Shown: one piece after another, positions 56,588-64,000 of the stretch | Numbering within the stretch: the first letter of the stretch is position 1 | Layout of the letters: each line of letters begins with the position of its first letter | Source: Pandoraea faecigallinarum | Lineage (GTDB): Bacteria > Pseudomonadota > Gammaproteobacteria > Burkholderiales > Burkholderiaceae | Direction: 5' to 3' | DNA length: 64,000 nucleotides | NCBI RefSeq assembly: GCF_001029105.3 | Contig: NZ_CP011807.3 | Span: 2,914,001 to 2,978,000 of the forward strand | Notes under the pieces: generated by a model | What the model was told of the DNA's origin: nothing | The model's input: only the letters and a program-made list of their open reading frames with translations | Databases searched by the model: none | Program-made: the position numbers and the translations under genes

Positions 56588-57511
56588 TCAAAGCGACTTC
56601 GCCAACCGGTACAGCACGAAACCGCCGAGCACTTCCAGGCCCAGACCGATGGCGAGCAGTTTCTGCCCGGCGCCCTCCTGGAACATCGGCTCGAAAAACT
56701 TCGGGTTCAGCAACATCAGCAACGCGCTGACGATGATGGGCAGCGCCGCAAGTACCCAGGCCGACATGCGCGTCTCCGACGACAGCGCGAACAACTCCGC
56801 CTGCGCCTGCTCCCGGTCGCGCATGAAGCCCGACATCCGCGCCAGAATCTGGTCGGCCCGACCGCCGAAGCGCGTCGAGAGATCGACCACCGATGCGAAC
56901 AGATAAATCTCTTCGACCTGATATACCCGGGCGATCTGCTTGAGCGCCACGTCCAGCTCCACGCCGGCCTGCACCTGACGCACGGCGCGCTCCAGCAATT
57001 CGCGCAACGGCAGATCCGCGTTGCCGGCCGCCGACTGGAACGCCGCCGGCAAACTGTTGCCGACGGTGAGCATGCGCACCATACCGTCGAGGAAAACCGG
57101 CAGCTGCCGCACGATATTGCGGTGTCGCCGCGCCGCCTTGAGCCAGTAGCGCAGCACGACGCCCACGGCATACACGAGCAAAATCACAATAGCCGAGAGC
57201 GGTCCCTGCCACATCCAGAACACGAGTGTGAGCAGCACGCCGGGCGCGATCAGCAGCAGGTAGAAGGTCGAATCGGTCTGGACCCCGGCGCGCTCGAAGA
57301 AGAACTCCCACGGCAACGATTTGCGGCGCGGCGCACGAACCTGCCCCGTCTCGTTCCCGCCGAGCTTCGGCGCGCTTTGCGCCAGTTGACGCTCCAGGAA
57401 CGCACTCGCGGCCTGCTCGCGGGCGCGCTGGTGCGTGCGACGCCACAACTCCAGCCCTGCGGCCACCAGCAGCAGCGCAATACAGACGGACCACAGCACG
57501 ACGGGATTCAT
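56588..57511 (-). CDS. tadB: TadB, Tad platform protein
   Basis: A 307-residue polytopic protein of the type II secretion F family. Spans lie at about 4-20 and 80-125, and near 250-300. The T2SSF domain (about 138-255) has FLDGMVRMLTVGNSLPAAFQ and YLFASVVDLSTRFGGRADQILARMSGFMRDREQAQAEL. It is the partner of TadC in the inner-membrane platform. Its start overlaps the tadA stop by four bases, which indicates coupled translation. Confidence 0.92.
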   Translation of the reverse strand: MNPVVLWSVCIALLLVAAGLELWRRTHQRAREQAASAFLERQLAQSAPKLGGNETGQVRAPRRKSLPWEFFFERAGVQTDSTFYLLLIAPGVLLTLVFWMWQGPLSAIVILLVYAVGVVLRYWLKAARRHRNIVRQLPVFLDGMVRMLTVGNSLPAAFQSAAGNADLPLRELLERAVRQVQAGVELDVALKQIARVYQVEEIYLFASVVDLSTRFGGRADQILARMSGFMRDREQAQAELFALSSETRMSAWVLAALPIIVSALLMLLNPKFFEPMFQEGAGQKLLAIGLGLEVLGGFVLYRLAKSL

Positions 57512-58881
57512 CGACGGCGTCCGAAGAAGCCGCCACCGCCGCCGCTATCCGGCGGCACATTGCCTTGCTGCGATTGCAACGCAGCGGCAGCATTGCGCGA
57601 CTGTTCCTTATAGCGTTGCAGCTTGGGCGAATGCGGCTGAAGCCCGAGCGACACCCACTTGTCTTTCTCTTCGCCGTCCGGACCCACGACCGACTCGTGG
57701 CGAAACAACTCCTGGGTCGAGATCACCGTATCGGACACACCGGTGACTTCCGTAATGGAGAGAATGCGGCGCCGCCCGTTCGACAGACGTCCGATCTGCA
57801 CGATGAAGTCGAGCGCGCTCGTGATCTGACGGCGCAGACTGCTCTCGCTGCCCTGAAAGCCGGCAAAGCCCGCCAGCATCTCCAGACGATAGAGGCACTC
57901 GCGCGGCGAATTGGCGTGGATCGTGGCCATCGAGCCTTCATGGCCGGTGTTCATCGCCTGCATCATTTCCAGCACTTCCGAGCCGCGCACTTCGCCCACG
58001 ATGATCCGGTCCGGACGCATGCGCAGGCTGTTGCGAATCAGATCGCGAATCGTCACCTCGCCCGAACCGTCGAAGCCGCCCTGCCGCGACTCCAGCCGCA
58101 CCACGTGCGGGTGATTGAGCGAGAGTTCGGCGGTGTCTTCGACCGTCACCACACGCTCGGTCGCCGGAATGAAACTCGCCAGCGCATTGAGCAGCGAAGT
58201 CTTGCCCGAACTGGTTCCGCCGGACACGAGAATGTTGCAACGCGAGCGCACCGCCGCTTCGAGCAGGTTGTAGATCTCTTCGTTAAAGCTGCCCAGCGCC
58301 AGCAGGTCGGACGGCTTGAGCGGGTCCTTGCGGAACTTGCGAATGGAGACGACCGGCCCGTCCACCGCCAGCGGTTCGATCACGACGTTCAGGCGCCCGC
58401 CATCGGGCAAGCGCGCATCGACCATCGGATTCGACTCGTCGAGCCGGCGGCCGATGGGCGCGAGAATGCGGCGCACGATACGCAGCAGATGCTGATTGTC
58501 CGAGAAGCGCAGCGCTTCGCGCGCGAGCACCCCGCGACGCGAGACATACACGTCGTTGTAGCCGTTGATCAGAATGTCTTCCACCGCGGCGTCGGCCAGC
58601 AGGTCCTCGATAGGGCCGAAGCCGGCCAGTTCCTTGGTCAGCGCATCGGAAATCTGACGCAGCTCCGCCTCGTTGATCGGAATGCGACGCAAGCGCACGA
58701 AGCCGTCCATCTCCAGATCGACGAACTGCTGGATCGCGCCGCGGCTCCAGCGCCCGAACTCGGCGCCAAGCTCCTCGATGCGCGCGAGCAGATGTTCGTG
58801 CGCCGCGGTCTTGATGTCCTGAAACTGCTGTGAATTGGCAAACGCGCGCTTGTCGTCGGCGAATTCGATGGAGTCGGTCAT
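57508..58881 (-). CDS. tadA: TadA/CpaF, Tad pilus ATPase
   Basis: A 457-residue secretion ATPase of the VirB11/CpaF class that powers Flp pilus assembly. Residues 60-180 are the N-terminal domain ([26 protein letters not shown]). Walker [10 protein letters not shown] is near residue 222, followed by the Asp box VEDTAELSL, Walker [10 protein letters not shown], and [16 protein letters not shown] with the His box. The tail is Gly-rich. The ATG at 58881 comes one base after the tadZ stop (TGATATG). It acts on the cytosolic face of the TadB/TadC platform. Confidence 0.95.
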   Translation of the reverse strand: MTDSIEFADDKRAFANSQQFQDIKTAAHEHLLARIEELGAEFGRWSRGAIQQFVDLEMDGFVRLRRIPINEAELRQISDALTKELAGFGPIEDLLADAAVEDILINGYNDVYVSRRGVLAREALRFSDNQHLLRIVRRILAPIGRRLDESNPMVDARLPDGGRLNVVIEPLAVDGPVVSIRKFRKDPLKPSDLLALGSFNEEIYNLLEAAVRSRCNILVSGGTSSGKTSLLNALASFIPATERVVTVEDTAELSLNHPHVVRLESRQGGFDGSGEVTIRDLIRNSLRMRPDRIIVGEVRGSEVLEMMQAMNTGHEGSMATIHANSPRECLYRLEMLAGFAGFQGSESSLRRQITSALDFIVQIGRLSNGRRRILSITEVTGVSDTVISTQELFRHESVVGPDGEEKDKWVSLGLQPHSPKLQRYKEQSRNAAAALQSQQGNVPPDSGGGGGFFGRRR

Positions 58882-58882
58882 A

Positions 58883-60232
58883 TCAGTGCTTTCCCATGAA
58901 TCGGCCGAGCCAGCCAGACGACTGGCGCTGCGACGCGGCGCCCGCATGCTGGGCGGACAGCAAACGCTCCACCAACGGTTGCAATGCGCGCACGTACGGA
59001 TCGCCACGCGCGGTGTCGATGATCAACTTGCCCTGATTGGTCGCGGAGAGCATGGTGAGCGGACGATCCGGCAACGTGGCGAGCAGTGGCACGTCGAAGC
59101 GCTTGGCGATCTGGTCGGCGGCCATGCCGTAACGCGGATCGTATCGATTGAGCACGAGATGGAGATGATTGCGCTCCACGCTCTTTTCCTCCAGATCCCG
59201 CAACATCGATGCGAGCGAGACGATGGCGCCGACACTCTGATCGACCACGAGCCAGACTTCGTCGGCCGCGCGCACGAGGCTCGCGACGAACGCAGGATTC
59301 GAAAAGCCGCCGAGATCGGCGACGATCAGGTTGAAGAAGGCGCGCAGGCGGTCGGTGAGTGCCAGCGCGTCGGCGGCGGCCACGCTGCGCATGTCGCCCA
59401 GATCGAGCGGCAACGGCAGCACCGCAAGCCCGCTCGGGGCATGCGAGACAGCGGTATGCACCAGCGTTTCGTCGAAACGCCGCAGGTTCTGGACCGCTTC
59501 GGCGAAGCTGAACTGGCTTTGCGTGTTCAGGTACAGCAAACCGTCGCCGGCTGGCAAACCGAGATCGAGCAGCGCGACGTGACCGAGCAAGGAAGCATCG
59601 AACTTGTCGTCCTTGTTCGCGCCCGGCTTCGCCTTGGCCGCACGTTCCGCGCGCTCCGGGTGGGCGCCTACGGACAGTTCCTGCCCGAGTTGCGACAGAT
59701 GCGCGGCCAGCGTGCTGCACCCCACGCCGATGCGCGCGCCGAGCAACACGACGAAGCGGCCGTGCCGTTGCGGCGCCGCGCCGGGCGCCGCGGGCGGCGT
59801 ATGATCGATCACCCGGCGAACGACTTCGAGCGCTTCCTCATGCGTCGAATGCATGTCGATGAAGTCGTGCACCCCCGCGCGTAGGGCCGCCTTCATGCCG
59901 TCGGCGCGCACCATCGAGCCCACCGCCACGAGCGGAAGTTTGGGCGCGACGCGTTTGAGCATCTGCGCCAGCTCTGTGGCTTGGGCGATCCCTGCGTCGG
60001 GCGGCTCGTCGGCGTGACCGGTCGACTCCCCCGAGAAGTCGAGCAGCACGACCTGCGGATCGAGATCGCCGATACGCTGCTGCAATTGCGCGGGACGTCC
60101 TGCTTCTTGCAGTACAACGCCCTCTTCGCGCAAAGCCGCCGAGAGCCACTGCCCGTGGCCAGCATGTGCGCTGCAAAAAAGAAAGCGATGCAACTCAGTC
60201 ATGGTGTCCAGTATTCGCGTCGGTGCGTTCAT
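58883..60232 (-). CDS. tadZ: TadZ/CpaE, Tad localisation protein with degenerate ATPase site
   Basis: A 449-residue cytosolic protein with a receiver-like N-terminal domain (about 15-145) and a MinD/ParA-like domain (about 158-430). TadZ proteins place the pilus machine, usually at a pole. The Walker A region reads GARIGVGCST at 165-174, so both Lys residues of the deviant MinD motif (KGGxGKT) are replaced, by Arg and Cys. The ATG at 60232 is chosen because AAGGAG lies seven bases before it; an in-frame ATG ten codons later has no such site. It sits between the secretin gene and tadA. Confidence 0.9.
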   Translation of the reverse strand: MNAPTRILDTMTELHRFLFCSAHAGHGQWLSAALREEGVVLQEAGRPAQLQQRIGDLDPQVVLLDFSGESTGHADEPPDAGIAQATELAQMLKRVAPKLPLVAVGSMVRADGMKAALRAGVHDFIDMHSTHEEALEVVRRVIDHTPPAAPGAAPQRHGRFVVLLGARIGVGCSTLAAHLSQLGQELSVGAHPERAERAAKAKPGANKDDKFDASLLGHVALLDLGLPAGDGLLYLNTQSQFSFAEAVQNLRRFDETLVHTAVSHAPSGLAVLPLPLDLGDMRSVAAADALALTDRLRAFFNLIVADLGGFSNPAFVASLVRAADEVWLVVDQSVGAIVSLASMLRDLEEKSVERNHLHLVLNRYDPRYGMAADQIAKRFDVPLLATLPDRPLTMLSATNQGKLIIDTARGDPYVRALQPLVERLLSAQHAGAASQRQSSGWLGRFMGKH

Positions 60233-60239
60233 TTATGCA

Positions 60240-60245
60240 CTCCTT
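60240..60245 (-). promoter_or_regulatory. ribosome binding site that sets the tadZ start
   Basis: AAGGAG on the minus strand lies seven bases before the ATG at 60232. The next in-frame ATG (60202) has only a weak GGA nearby, so the longer form is preferred. Confidence 0.8.
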
Positions 60246-60251
60246 GCCCCT

Positions 60252-60278
60252 CCTACCACCCCTACCACCCCTACCACC
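60252..60278. repeat. three exact 9-base repeats before tadZ
   Basis: CCTACCACC is repeated exactly three times, just upstream of the tadZ ribosome site in the gap after rcpA. On the minus strand it is GGTGGTAGG. It lies outside any gene, and it has the same period as the coding repeats. Confidence 0.9.
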
Positions 60279-60354
60279 CCATCCCGCCACTCGCCAACGC
60301 GCCGCCCGATCCTGCCTTGCCGTGCCCCGGACGCTCCCTGCGCCGGTGCCGGCA

Positions 60355-61734
60355 TCACTTCGAGAAGCCCGGCAGTTCGCTGTCGCTCGCGCCGCCCATC
60401 AGATAGGCGCCCCAGACCTGTCCCGGCCGCCTCTCGCGCGTGTCGCCCGGCAACGGCAGGGCAACGTCGCGCGAAACCGGCTTGACCAGACGCGGCGTGA
60501 CAATGATGACCAGTTCCTTTTCGGTACTGTTGTACTTCAGATTGCGGAAAAACGCGCCGATGAGCGGTAGATCGCCAAGCAGCGGCACCTTGTCGACGGC
60601 GGCGGTCGTCGTGCGCGAAATCAGGCCGCCGATGATGAAACTCTCGCCGTCGCCCAGTTCGACCGTCGTGTCGGCGCGGCGTGTGGAGATCGCGGGAATC
60701 TGCGTCGAGGCGATCACCACGGCATTCGTGTAGTCGAGATCGGACGCCTCCGGCGCGACCTTCAGGGCAATGCGATTCGGCGACAGAATCGTCGGCGTGA
60801 CCGTCAACCCGACGCCGAACGACTTGTAGACGATGGTGGTCGTGCCCAACCCGCCCGACTGCGGCACCGGCAACTCGCCACCGGCGAGAAAACTCGCGCT
60901 CTGACCGGACAGTGCCACCAGCGTGGGTGCGGCCAGCACGCGGCCGAGACCGTTCGACTGCAATAGATCGATCTCCGCCGACAGGTTGAACGCCCCTCGC
61001 GTAATGGAGCCGAAGAACGATCCGAAGTTCGGGACTGCGCTGGCGCCGGTGAACGCCGAGTTCAGCTTCGAGCCTACGCCGAAACTGCCCGAGCCCGACG
61101 TTCTCGATGCACTGAAGCTCGCTCCCAGCTGATTCAGGATGTTGCGGTTCACTTCCACGATTTTCACGTCGACCTGCACGACGCCGGTCTCCCCCACCGT
61201 CGAGCGATCGACGACGACACCGCCCTTACCGGTGGCGTCGACAGCCGCTGCCTGCAAACCGCTATGCTCCACGACCGATCCGGCGTGCCCCTTGATGATC
61301 GCGGCACCACCTCGCGCGTCCACGTTGGCCCCGCCGGTATCGCCTAGCGCGCTTTGCAGGCTGCCTTGCACGTGCACTTCCCAGCGGCTCGCCTCGCTTC
61401 CCGCCGACCACGTCGATACCTGCGTCGTGCCGGCCTTCTTGCCGATGACGAGGACCGAGCCGCGCCGCCCGCCGGAGCCCTTGAGCACGATGACGTCGGC
61501 GACCTTCGGATCGGCAACGGCTACACGCTCGAGCTTGCCGGCAATCGGGAGTTCGCGTTGCTCGTCGACGCCCAGCGTCAACGAACGCGCCCCCGCGCCC
61601 GACGCGCTGTCCGCGGCATCGGCCATGCGCGCCGCTACGGTGGCGCCGCACGCGAGCAACGCGGCAAAGCACAGCAACATTCCCGTGACACGTCTGGCAT
61701 CTCGTCTTGCAGTGCGAACCTGGCTTCTGATCAT
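60355..61734 (-). CDS. rcpA: RcpA/CpaC, Tad outer-membrane secretin
   Basis: A 459-residue secretin. A signal peptide (MLLCFAALLACGATVAARMADA) precedes a pilotin-like N-terminal domain (about 50-130: ELPIAGKLERVAVADPKVADVIVLKG). The secretin core (about 190-430) has VQVDVKIVEVNRNILNQLG, SSLSGQSASFLAGGELPVP-type and GESFIIGGLI blocks, and a VPLLGDLPLIGAFF C-terminal motif, typical of the family. It forms the outer-membrane pore of the Flp pilus. The ATG at 61734 is chosen because it precedes the signal peptide; the frame opens further upstream. Confidence 0.92.
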   Translation of the reverse strand: MIRSQVRTARRDARRVTGMLLCFAALLACGATVAARMADAADSASGAGARSLTLGVDEQRELPIAGKLERVAVADPKVADVIVLKGSGGRRGSVLVIGKKAGTTQVSTWSAGSEASRWEVHVQGSLQSALGDTGGANVDARGGAAIIKGHAGSVVEHSGLQAAAVDATGKGGVVVDRSTVGETGVVQVDVKIVEVNRNILNQLGASFSASRTSGSGSFGVGSKLNSAFTGASAVPNFGSFFGSITRGAFNLSAEIDLLQSNGLGRVLAAPTLVALSGQSASFLAGGELPVPQSGGLGTTTIVYKSFGVGLTVTPTILSPNRIALKVAPEASDLDYTNAVVIASTQIPAISTRRADTTVELGDGESFIIGGLISRTTTAAVDKVPLLGDLPLIGAFFRNLKYNSTEKELVIIVTPRLVKPVSRDVALPLPGDTRERRPGQVWGAYLMGGASDSELPGFSK

Positions 61735-61903
61735 GGCGTGGCTGTATCGGTCACTGTGTCGGTTGAGCGGCGCGGGCGGGTGTCTGCGATGTTGCTCCAC
61801 GTCCGGCGTCACTGGGTCTGCGTGTCACTTCGATTCGGTCCCACCCGGTTCGATGCGATTGAGTGCGGTTCAGCTTGTCTCCATGGCGTCACACCGGTGC
61901 GTC

Positions 61904-62935
61904 CTAGTAAGCCGCCGTGGAACGTTCGGCACCGCGCACGACTTCGACCGTGCCGCCGCTGCTGCCACCGCCGCCGTGCGCGGCACGTGACGCGCCCATC
62001 GGCGCGCGCCTCGGCGCTTCCCCCGCGAGCCCGGTCGTGGCGATGCCGGCATAGGCGCGGTTCTCCGGGGTATCGAGCGACGCTTTGGCGTCGCCCGTCA
62101 GTGCGGCTTTGCTCACGAGAACAGGCGGTGGCGGCGGGAACAGCGACGTATCCGGTTTCGCATCGTCGGTCGGGTTGCGCAGAGCCAACGTGATCTTGCC
62201 CTGCTGCGCGCCTAGCACGAGACGGTTGACGTCTTCGATCGGCACGGCCACGACGGCCGAGGTGGCAGGCATGGGGGGCTGCGCGCTCATCGGAGGTTGC
62301 GTAGCCTGCGGCTGGCTTGCCGCTGCGGCGGCGACCGTCGAGGCCACGCTGGGCGCCGCGGGCGGCGGCGTAACGTCGTCGAGCGAGGCGTTGCCATATG
62401 TCAGTACGCGCACGCGCGAGGCGAGCAAACGCGCCTGCGTATCGTCAGCCAGCCCGACAGCCGGACTGCCGGCCGGCTGGTTCGTTTTCATCGTGAAGAA
62501 GACATCGACGAAATCGCCCGGGCGAATGCGATTGCTCACGCCGACGGTTTCGGTCACGGGAAGGGAGACGGCGCGCTCGCCCGGGGCCAATTGCATGGCC
62601 AGGCCATGCGCCAGCAGGTTTTGCGTGACCGGTACGCCGGCGGCGAGTGCGACGAGGGGCACGCGGCCGACGACATCGGCCGGCACGTTGAAGGCGCCCG
62701 GCGCGGCGCTGTCGAACTGCGCGATCTTGACGTCGTCGGCAGTGATCGGCTTGCCGGGCGCCAGTGCCCTGGCCGCCACCACGGCCGGAAAACGCTGGGT
62801 GAGCGTCTGCGTCACCACCGAAGGCGTCGCCGACGGCGCGGGGGCGTTCGCCGTGCCCAGACGCAAGGCAAAGAGGGCGAGCAGCACCCCGGCGACGACC
62901 AGCACAGCAGCGAAAATCTTGGTGGCTTTGTTCAT
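61904..62935 (-). CDS. cpaB: CpaB/RcpC, Tad pilus assembly protein
   Basis: A 343-residue protein of the CpaB family. An N-terminal span lies at about 7-25. The SAF domain (about 50-115: VAARALAPGKPITADDVKIAQF) is followed by the RcpC/CpaB domain (VSLPVTETVGVSNRIRPGDFVDVFFTM). The last part is Ala/Pro-rich with a Gly-rich tail. CpaB links the secretin to the inner-membrane machine and stabilises it. It is the first gene after tadE and lies 169 bases before rcpA. Confidence 0.92.
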   Translation of the reverse strand: MNKATKIFAAVLVVAGVLLALFALRLGTANAPAPSATPSVVTQTLTQRFPAVVAARALAPGKPITADDVKIAQFDSAAPGAFNVPADVVGRVPLVALAAGVPVTQNLLAHGLAMQLAPGERAVSLPVTETVGVSNRIRPGDFVDVFFTMKTNQPAGSPAVGLADDTQARLLASRVRVLTYGNASLDDVTPPPAAPSVASTVAAAAASQPQATQPPMSAQPPMPATSAVVAVPIEDVNRLVLGAQQGKITLALRNPTDDAKPDTSLFPPPPPVLVSKAALTGDAKASLDTPENRAYAGIATTGLAGEAPRRAPMGASRAAHGGGGSSGGTVEVVRGAERSTAAY

Positions 62936-63071
62936 GGCTTGGGGCCTGTCGGCCGTTCAGTCGCAATTTGCGGGACGCCGGCTCGCCGGCGGCATCTCAA
63001 CCTGTCCTCACTTCCGTACCGCGCTTATCCGGTTCATTCGACTCCGTTGCACTCCCGTTCGCCTGCCACGC

Positions 63072-63557
63072 TCAGCTGCCCCCGAGTGTCGACGTGTCGA
63101 GCGTGACCGCCGCCGTCCCGACGACCGTCGCCGGCACCAGCGCGCCCAGCCCCGGCCAGTTGACGGTCATCGGCTGGTTCAGCGTCAATGTCACGTGGGC
63201 GATGCATTGCGACGCTGCGCCGACGCCCGACGCCGGGCACGGATAAGTCGCGTCGACCGGAAACGTGGCCGTCACGGCCGATGCCGACGGCCAGGTCAGC
63301 GTGGTGTTGATAGCCGTGGTGGCGAAGCCCTGGCGCTGCGTCATCGTTCCCGCGCGCAGCATCGCGCGACCGGCCTCGGAGGCGGCCTGCGTGAGCATCT
63401 GCCGGGCAAGAATGTTCAGAGAGAAGGCGACGGCGACGTAGAAGGCAGGCAACAGGATCATGAGGATGAGCATGAATTCCAGTGCGGCCACGCCGCGCAT
63501 GTCCGCCGCGCGTACGTTCGGCCACCCTGACCCCGCCTGTGCCCCAGACCGCTTCAT
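63072..63557 (-). CDS. tadE: TadE-like pseudopilin
   Basis: A 161-residue protein with the TadE/TadG signature: a short cytosolic start with the RGVAALEF prepilin-type site, in which the Glu five residues after the Gly-like cleavage region is kept, and a following span (FMLILMILLPAFYVAVAFSLNILA). The C-terminal 100 residues are Thr/Val/Pro-rich with two cysteines. Prepilin peptidase (the tadV gene next upstream) should process it. The ATG at 63557 is chosen over an in-frame start 21 codons upstream because it directly precedes the basic N-terminus. Confidence 0.85.
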   Translation of the reverse strand: MKRSGAQAGSGWPNVRAADMRGVAALEFMLILMILLPAFYVAVAFSLNILARQMLTQAASEAGRAMLRAGTMTQRQGFATTAINTTLTWPSASAVTATFPVDATYPCPASGVGAASQCIAHVTLTLNQPMTVNWPGLGALVPATVVGTAAVTLDTSTLGGS

Positions 63558-63712
63558 GACGATGCTCCCCGTCGCGCACGGCACCTTTGGGCCGTGTCCG
63601 GCGACGCATGAACCTGCCAATTCGCGCGGCGTCGCCCGCGCCTCCCGATATTACGGCGCTGCCTGCGGCAGCACTCGTCACTCCCCTCGTCTGCGAAGTC
63701 CGTTCGGCTCGC

Positions 63713-63752
63713 GCCCCTCGCGCCCCTCACGCCCCTCACGCCCCTCACGCCG
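63713..63752. repeat. 9-base tandem repeat between tadV and tadE
   Basis: CGCCCCTCG is followed by CGCCCCTCA three times, and a partial fifth unit CGCC. It lies in the gap between the two genes, upstream of the tadE start. Confidence 0.9.
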
Positions 63753-63760
63753 GACCGACC

Positions 63761-64000
63761 TCACCTCACGACCAGCGCCGCGGCTGCCAGATACGCCCCA
63801 TAGGGCAGCCCGGCGCGCCCCGCGCGCCACTGCAAGATTCGTTGCCATACTCGCGATGCCGCCCAACGTTCGCGCCATCGCGTCATCGCCTGCGAGCGTC
63901 CGATGAGCAGCACGAGTGCATGCACACCCGCCGCCACACTCGCCAGACACCAGACCGGCAGCAGCGCCGGGTATCCCGCCATCAACCCGATGACGGCGAA
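63761..64000 (-). CDS. TadV/CpaA prepilin peptidase, C-terminus only (runs off right edge)
   Basis: The last 79 codons of a hydrophobic protein. A span (LLPVWCLASVAAGVHALVLLIG) and the C-terminal GLPYGAYLAAAALVV motif match the end of the A24-type prepilin peptidase (TadV/CpaA), whose LPYG block precedes the final span. The catalytic Asp residues would be beyond the window edge. The flp pilin gene is expected just upstream of this one, also outside. Confidence 0.75.
   Translation of the reverse strand, partial: FAVIGLMAGYPALLPVWCLASVAAGVHALVLLIGRSQAMTRWRERWAASRVWQRILQWRAGRAGLPYGAYLAAAALVVR

Noticed and set aside
1..64000. CRISPR array, tRNA, rRNA, insertion sequence or prophage
   Set aside because: I looked for regularly spaced repeats of 25-40 bases, cloverleaf ends and transposase or integrase motifs in the annotated proteins, and found none. 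The short tandem repeats have no spacers of CRISPR size.

Overview
This is a high-GC chromosomal window from a member of the Burkholderiales. My best guess is Pandoraea or a close relative in the Burkholderiaceae, although no rRNA gene is present to settle it. The guess rests on the class I polyhydroxyalkanoate cluster phaC-phaA-phaB-phaR, a BktB-type thiolase, DUF2968 and DUF3613 proteins, a Burkholderiales-type Tad pilus locus, and an OmpR/EnvZ pair next to an AhpC/AhpD pair. I saw no tRNA, rRNA, insertion sequence, prophage or CRISPR array. The window reads as ordinary chromosome with one accessory-looking giant gene.

Layout. 1-2434 (minus): a DUF1800/DUF1501 secreted pair and a small conserved protein. 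2603-4849 (plus): ompR-envZ. 5090-6225 (plus): ahpC-ahpD peroxide defence. 6381-7706 (minus): ispF and ispD of the MEP isoprenoid pathway. 7816-11280 (plus): mfd. 11541-18457 (plus): an ArgE-family deacetylase, an MHS transporter, a dehydratase plus ornithine-cyclodeaminase-like pair resembling EutB/EutC, an isochorismatase-family hydrolase and an AraC regulator. 18565-24954 (minus): one 2.1-kaa protein of toxin-like architecture. 25172-26074 (plus): serB. 26289-31159 (minus): metC, bktB, a sugar kinase and rimO. 31395-36166 (minus): phaC-phaA-phaB-phaR. 36401-42963: a small membrane protein, pgeF-rluD, bamD, an amidotransferase, a DinG/YoaA helicase and a DUF465 protein. 43029-49614: a repeat-bearing coiled-coil protein, tex, kup and DUF2968. 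49984-64000 (minus): a sigma-54 activator and a nearly complete Tad locus. Its prepilin peptidase runs off the right edge, and the Flp pilin gene should lie just beyond.

How the genes work together. The clearest modules are PHA storage (thiolase, reductase, synthase, phasin-type repressor), Tad pilus assembly (secretin, CpaB, TadZ, TadA motor, TadB/C platform, TadD lipoprotein, TadE/G pseudopilins) and the three-cysteine AhpC with its AhpD reductant. The EutB/EutC-like pair with its transporter and regulator looks like a catabolic module for a beta-hydroxy or cyclic amino acid, but the substrate is not known.

The most unusual thing I see is a scatter of short tandem repeats with a 9-base period. 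They occur at many separate loci, both inside genes (ispF N-terminus, the AraC regulator, the giant protein, two signal peptides) and between genes (before the argE-like gene, before tadZ, before tadE). In the AraC regulator the repeat has put an acidic insert into the sensor domain. The giant protein and this repeat family are the two items most worth following up.
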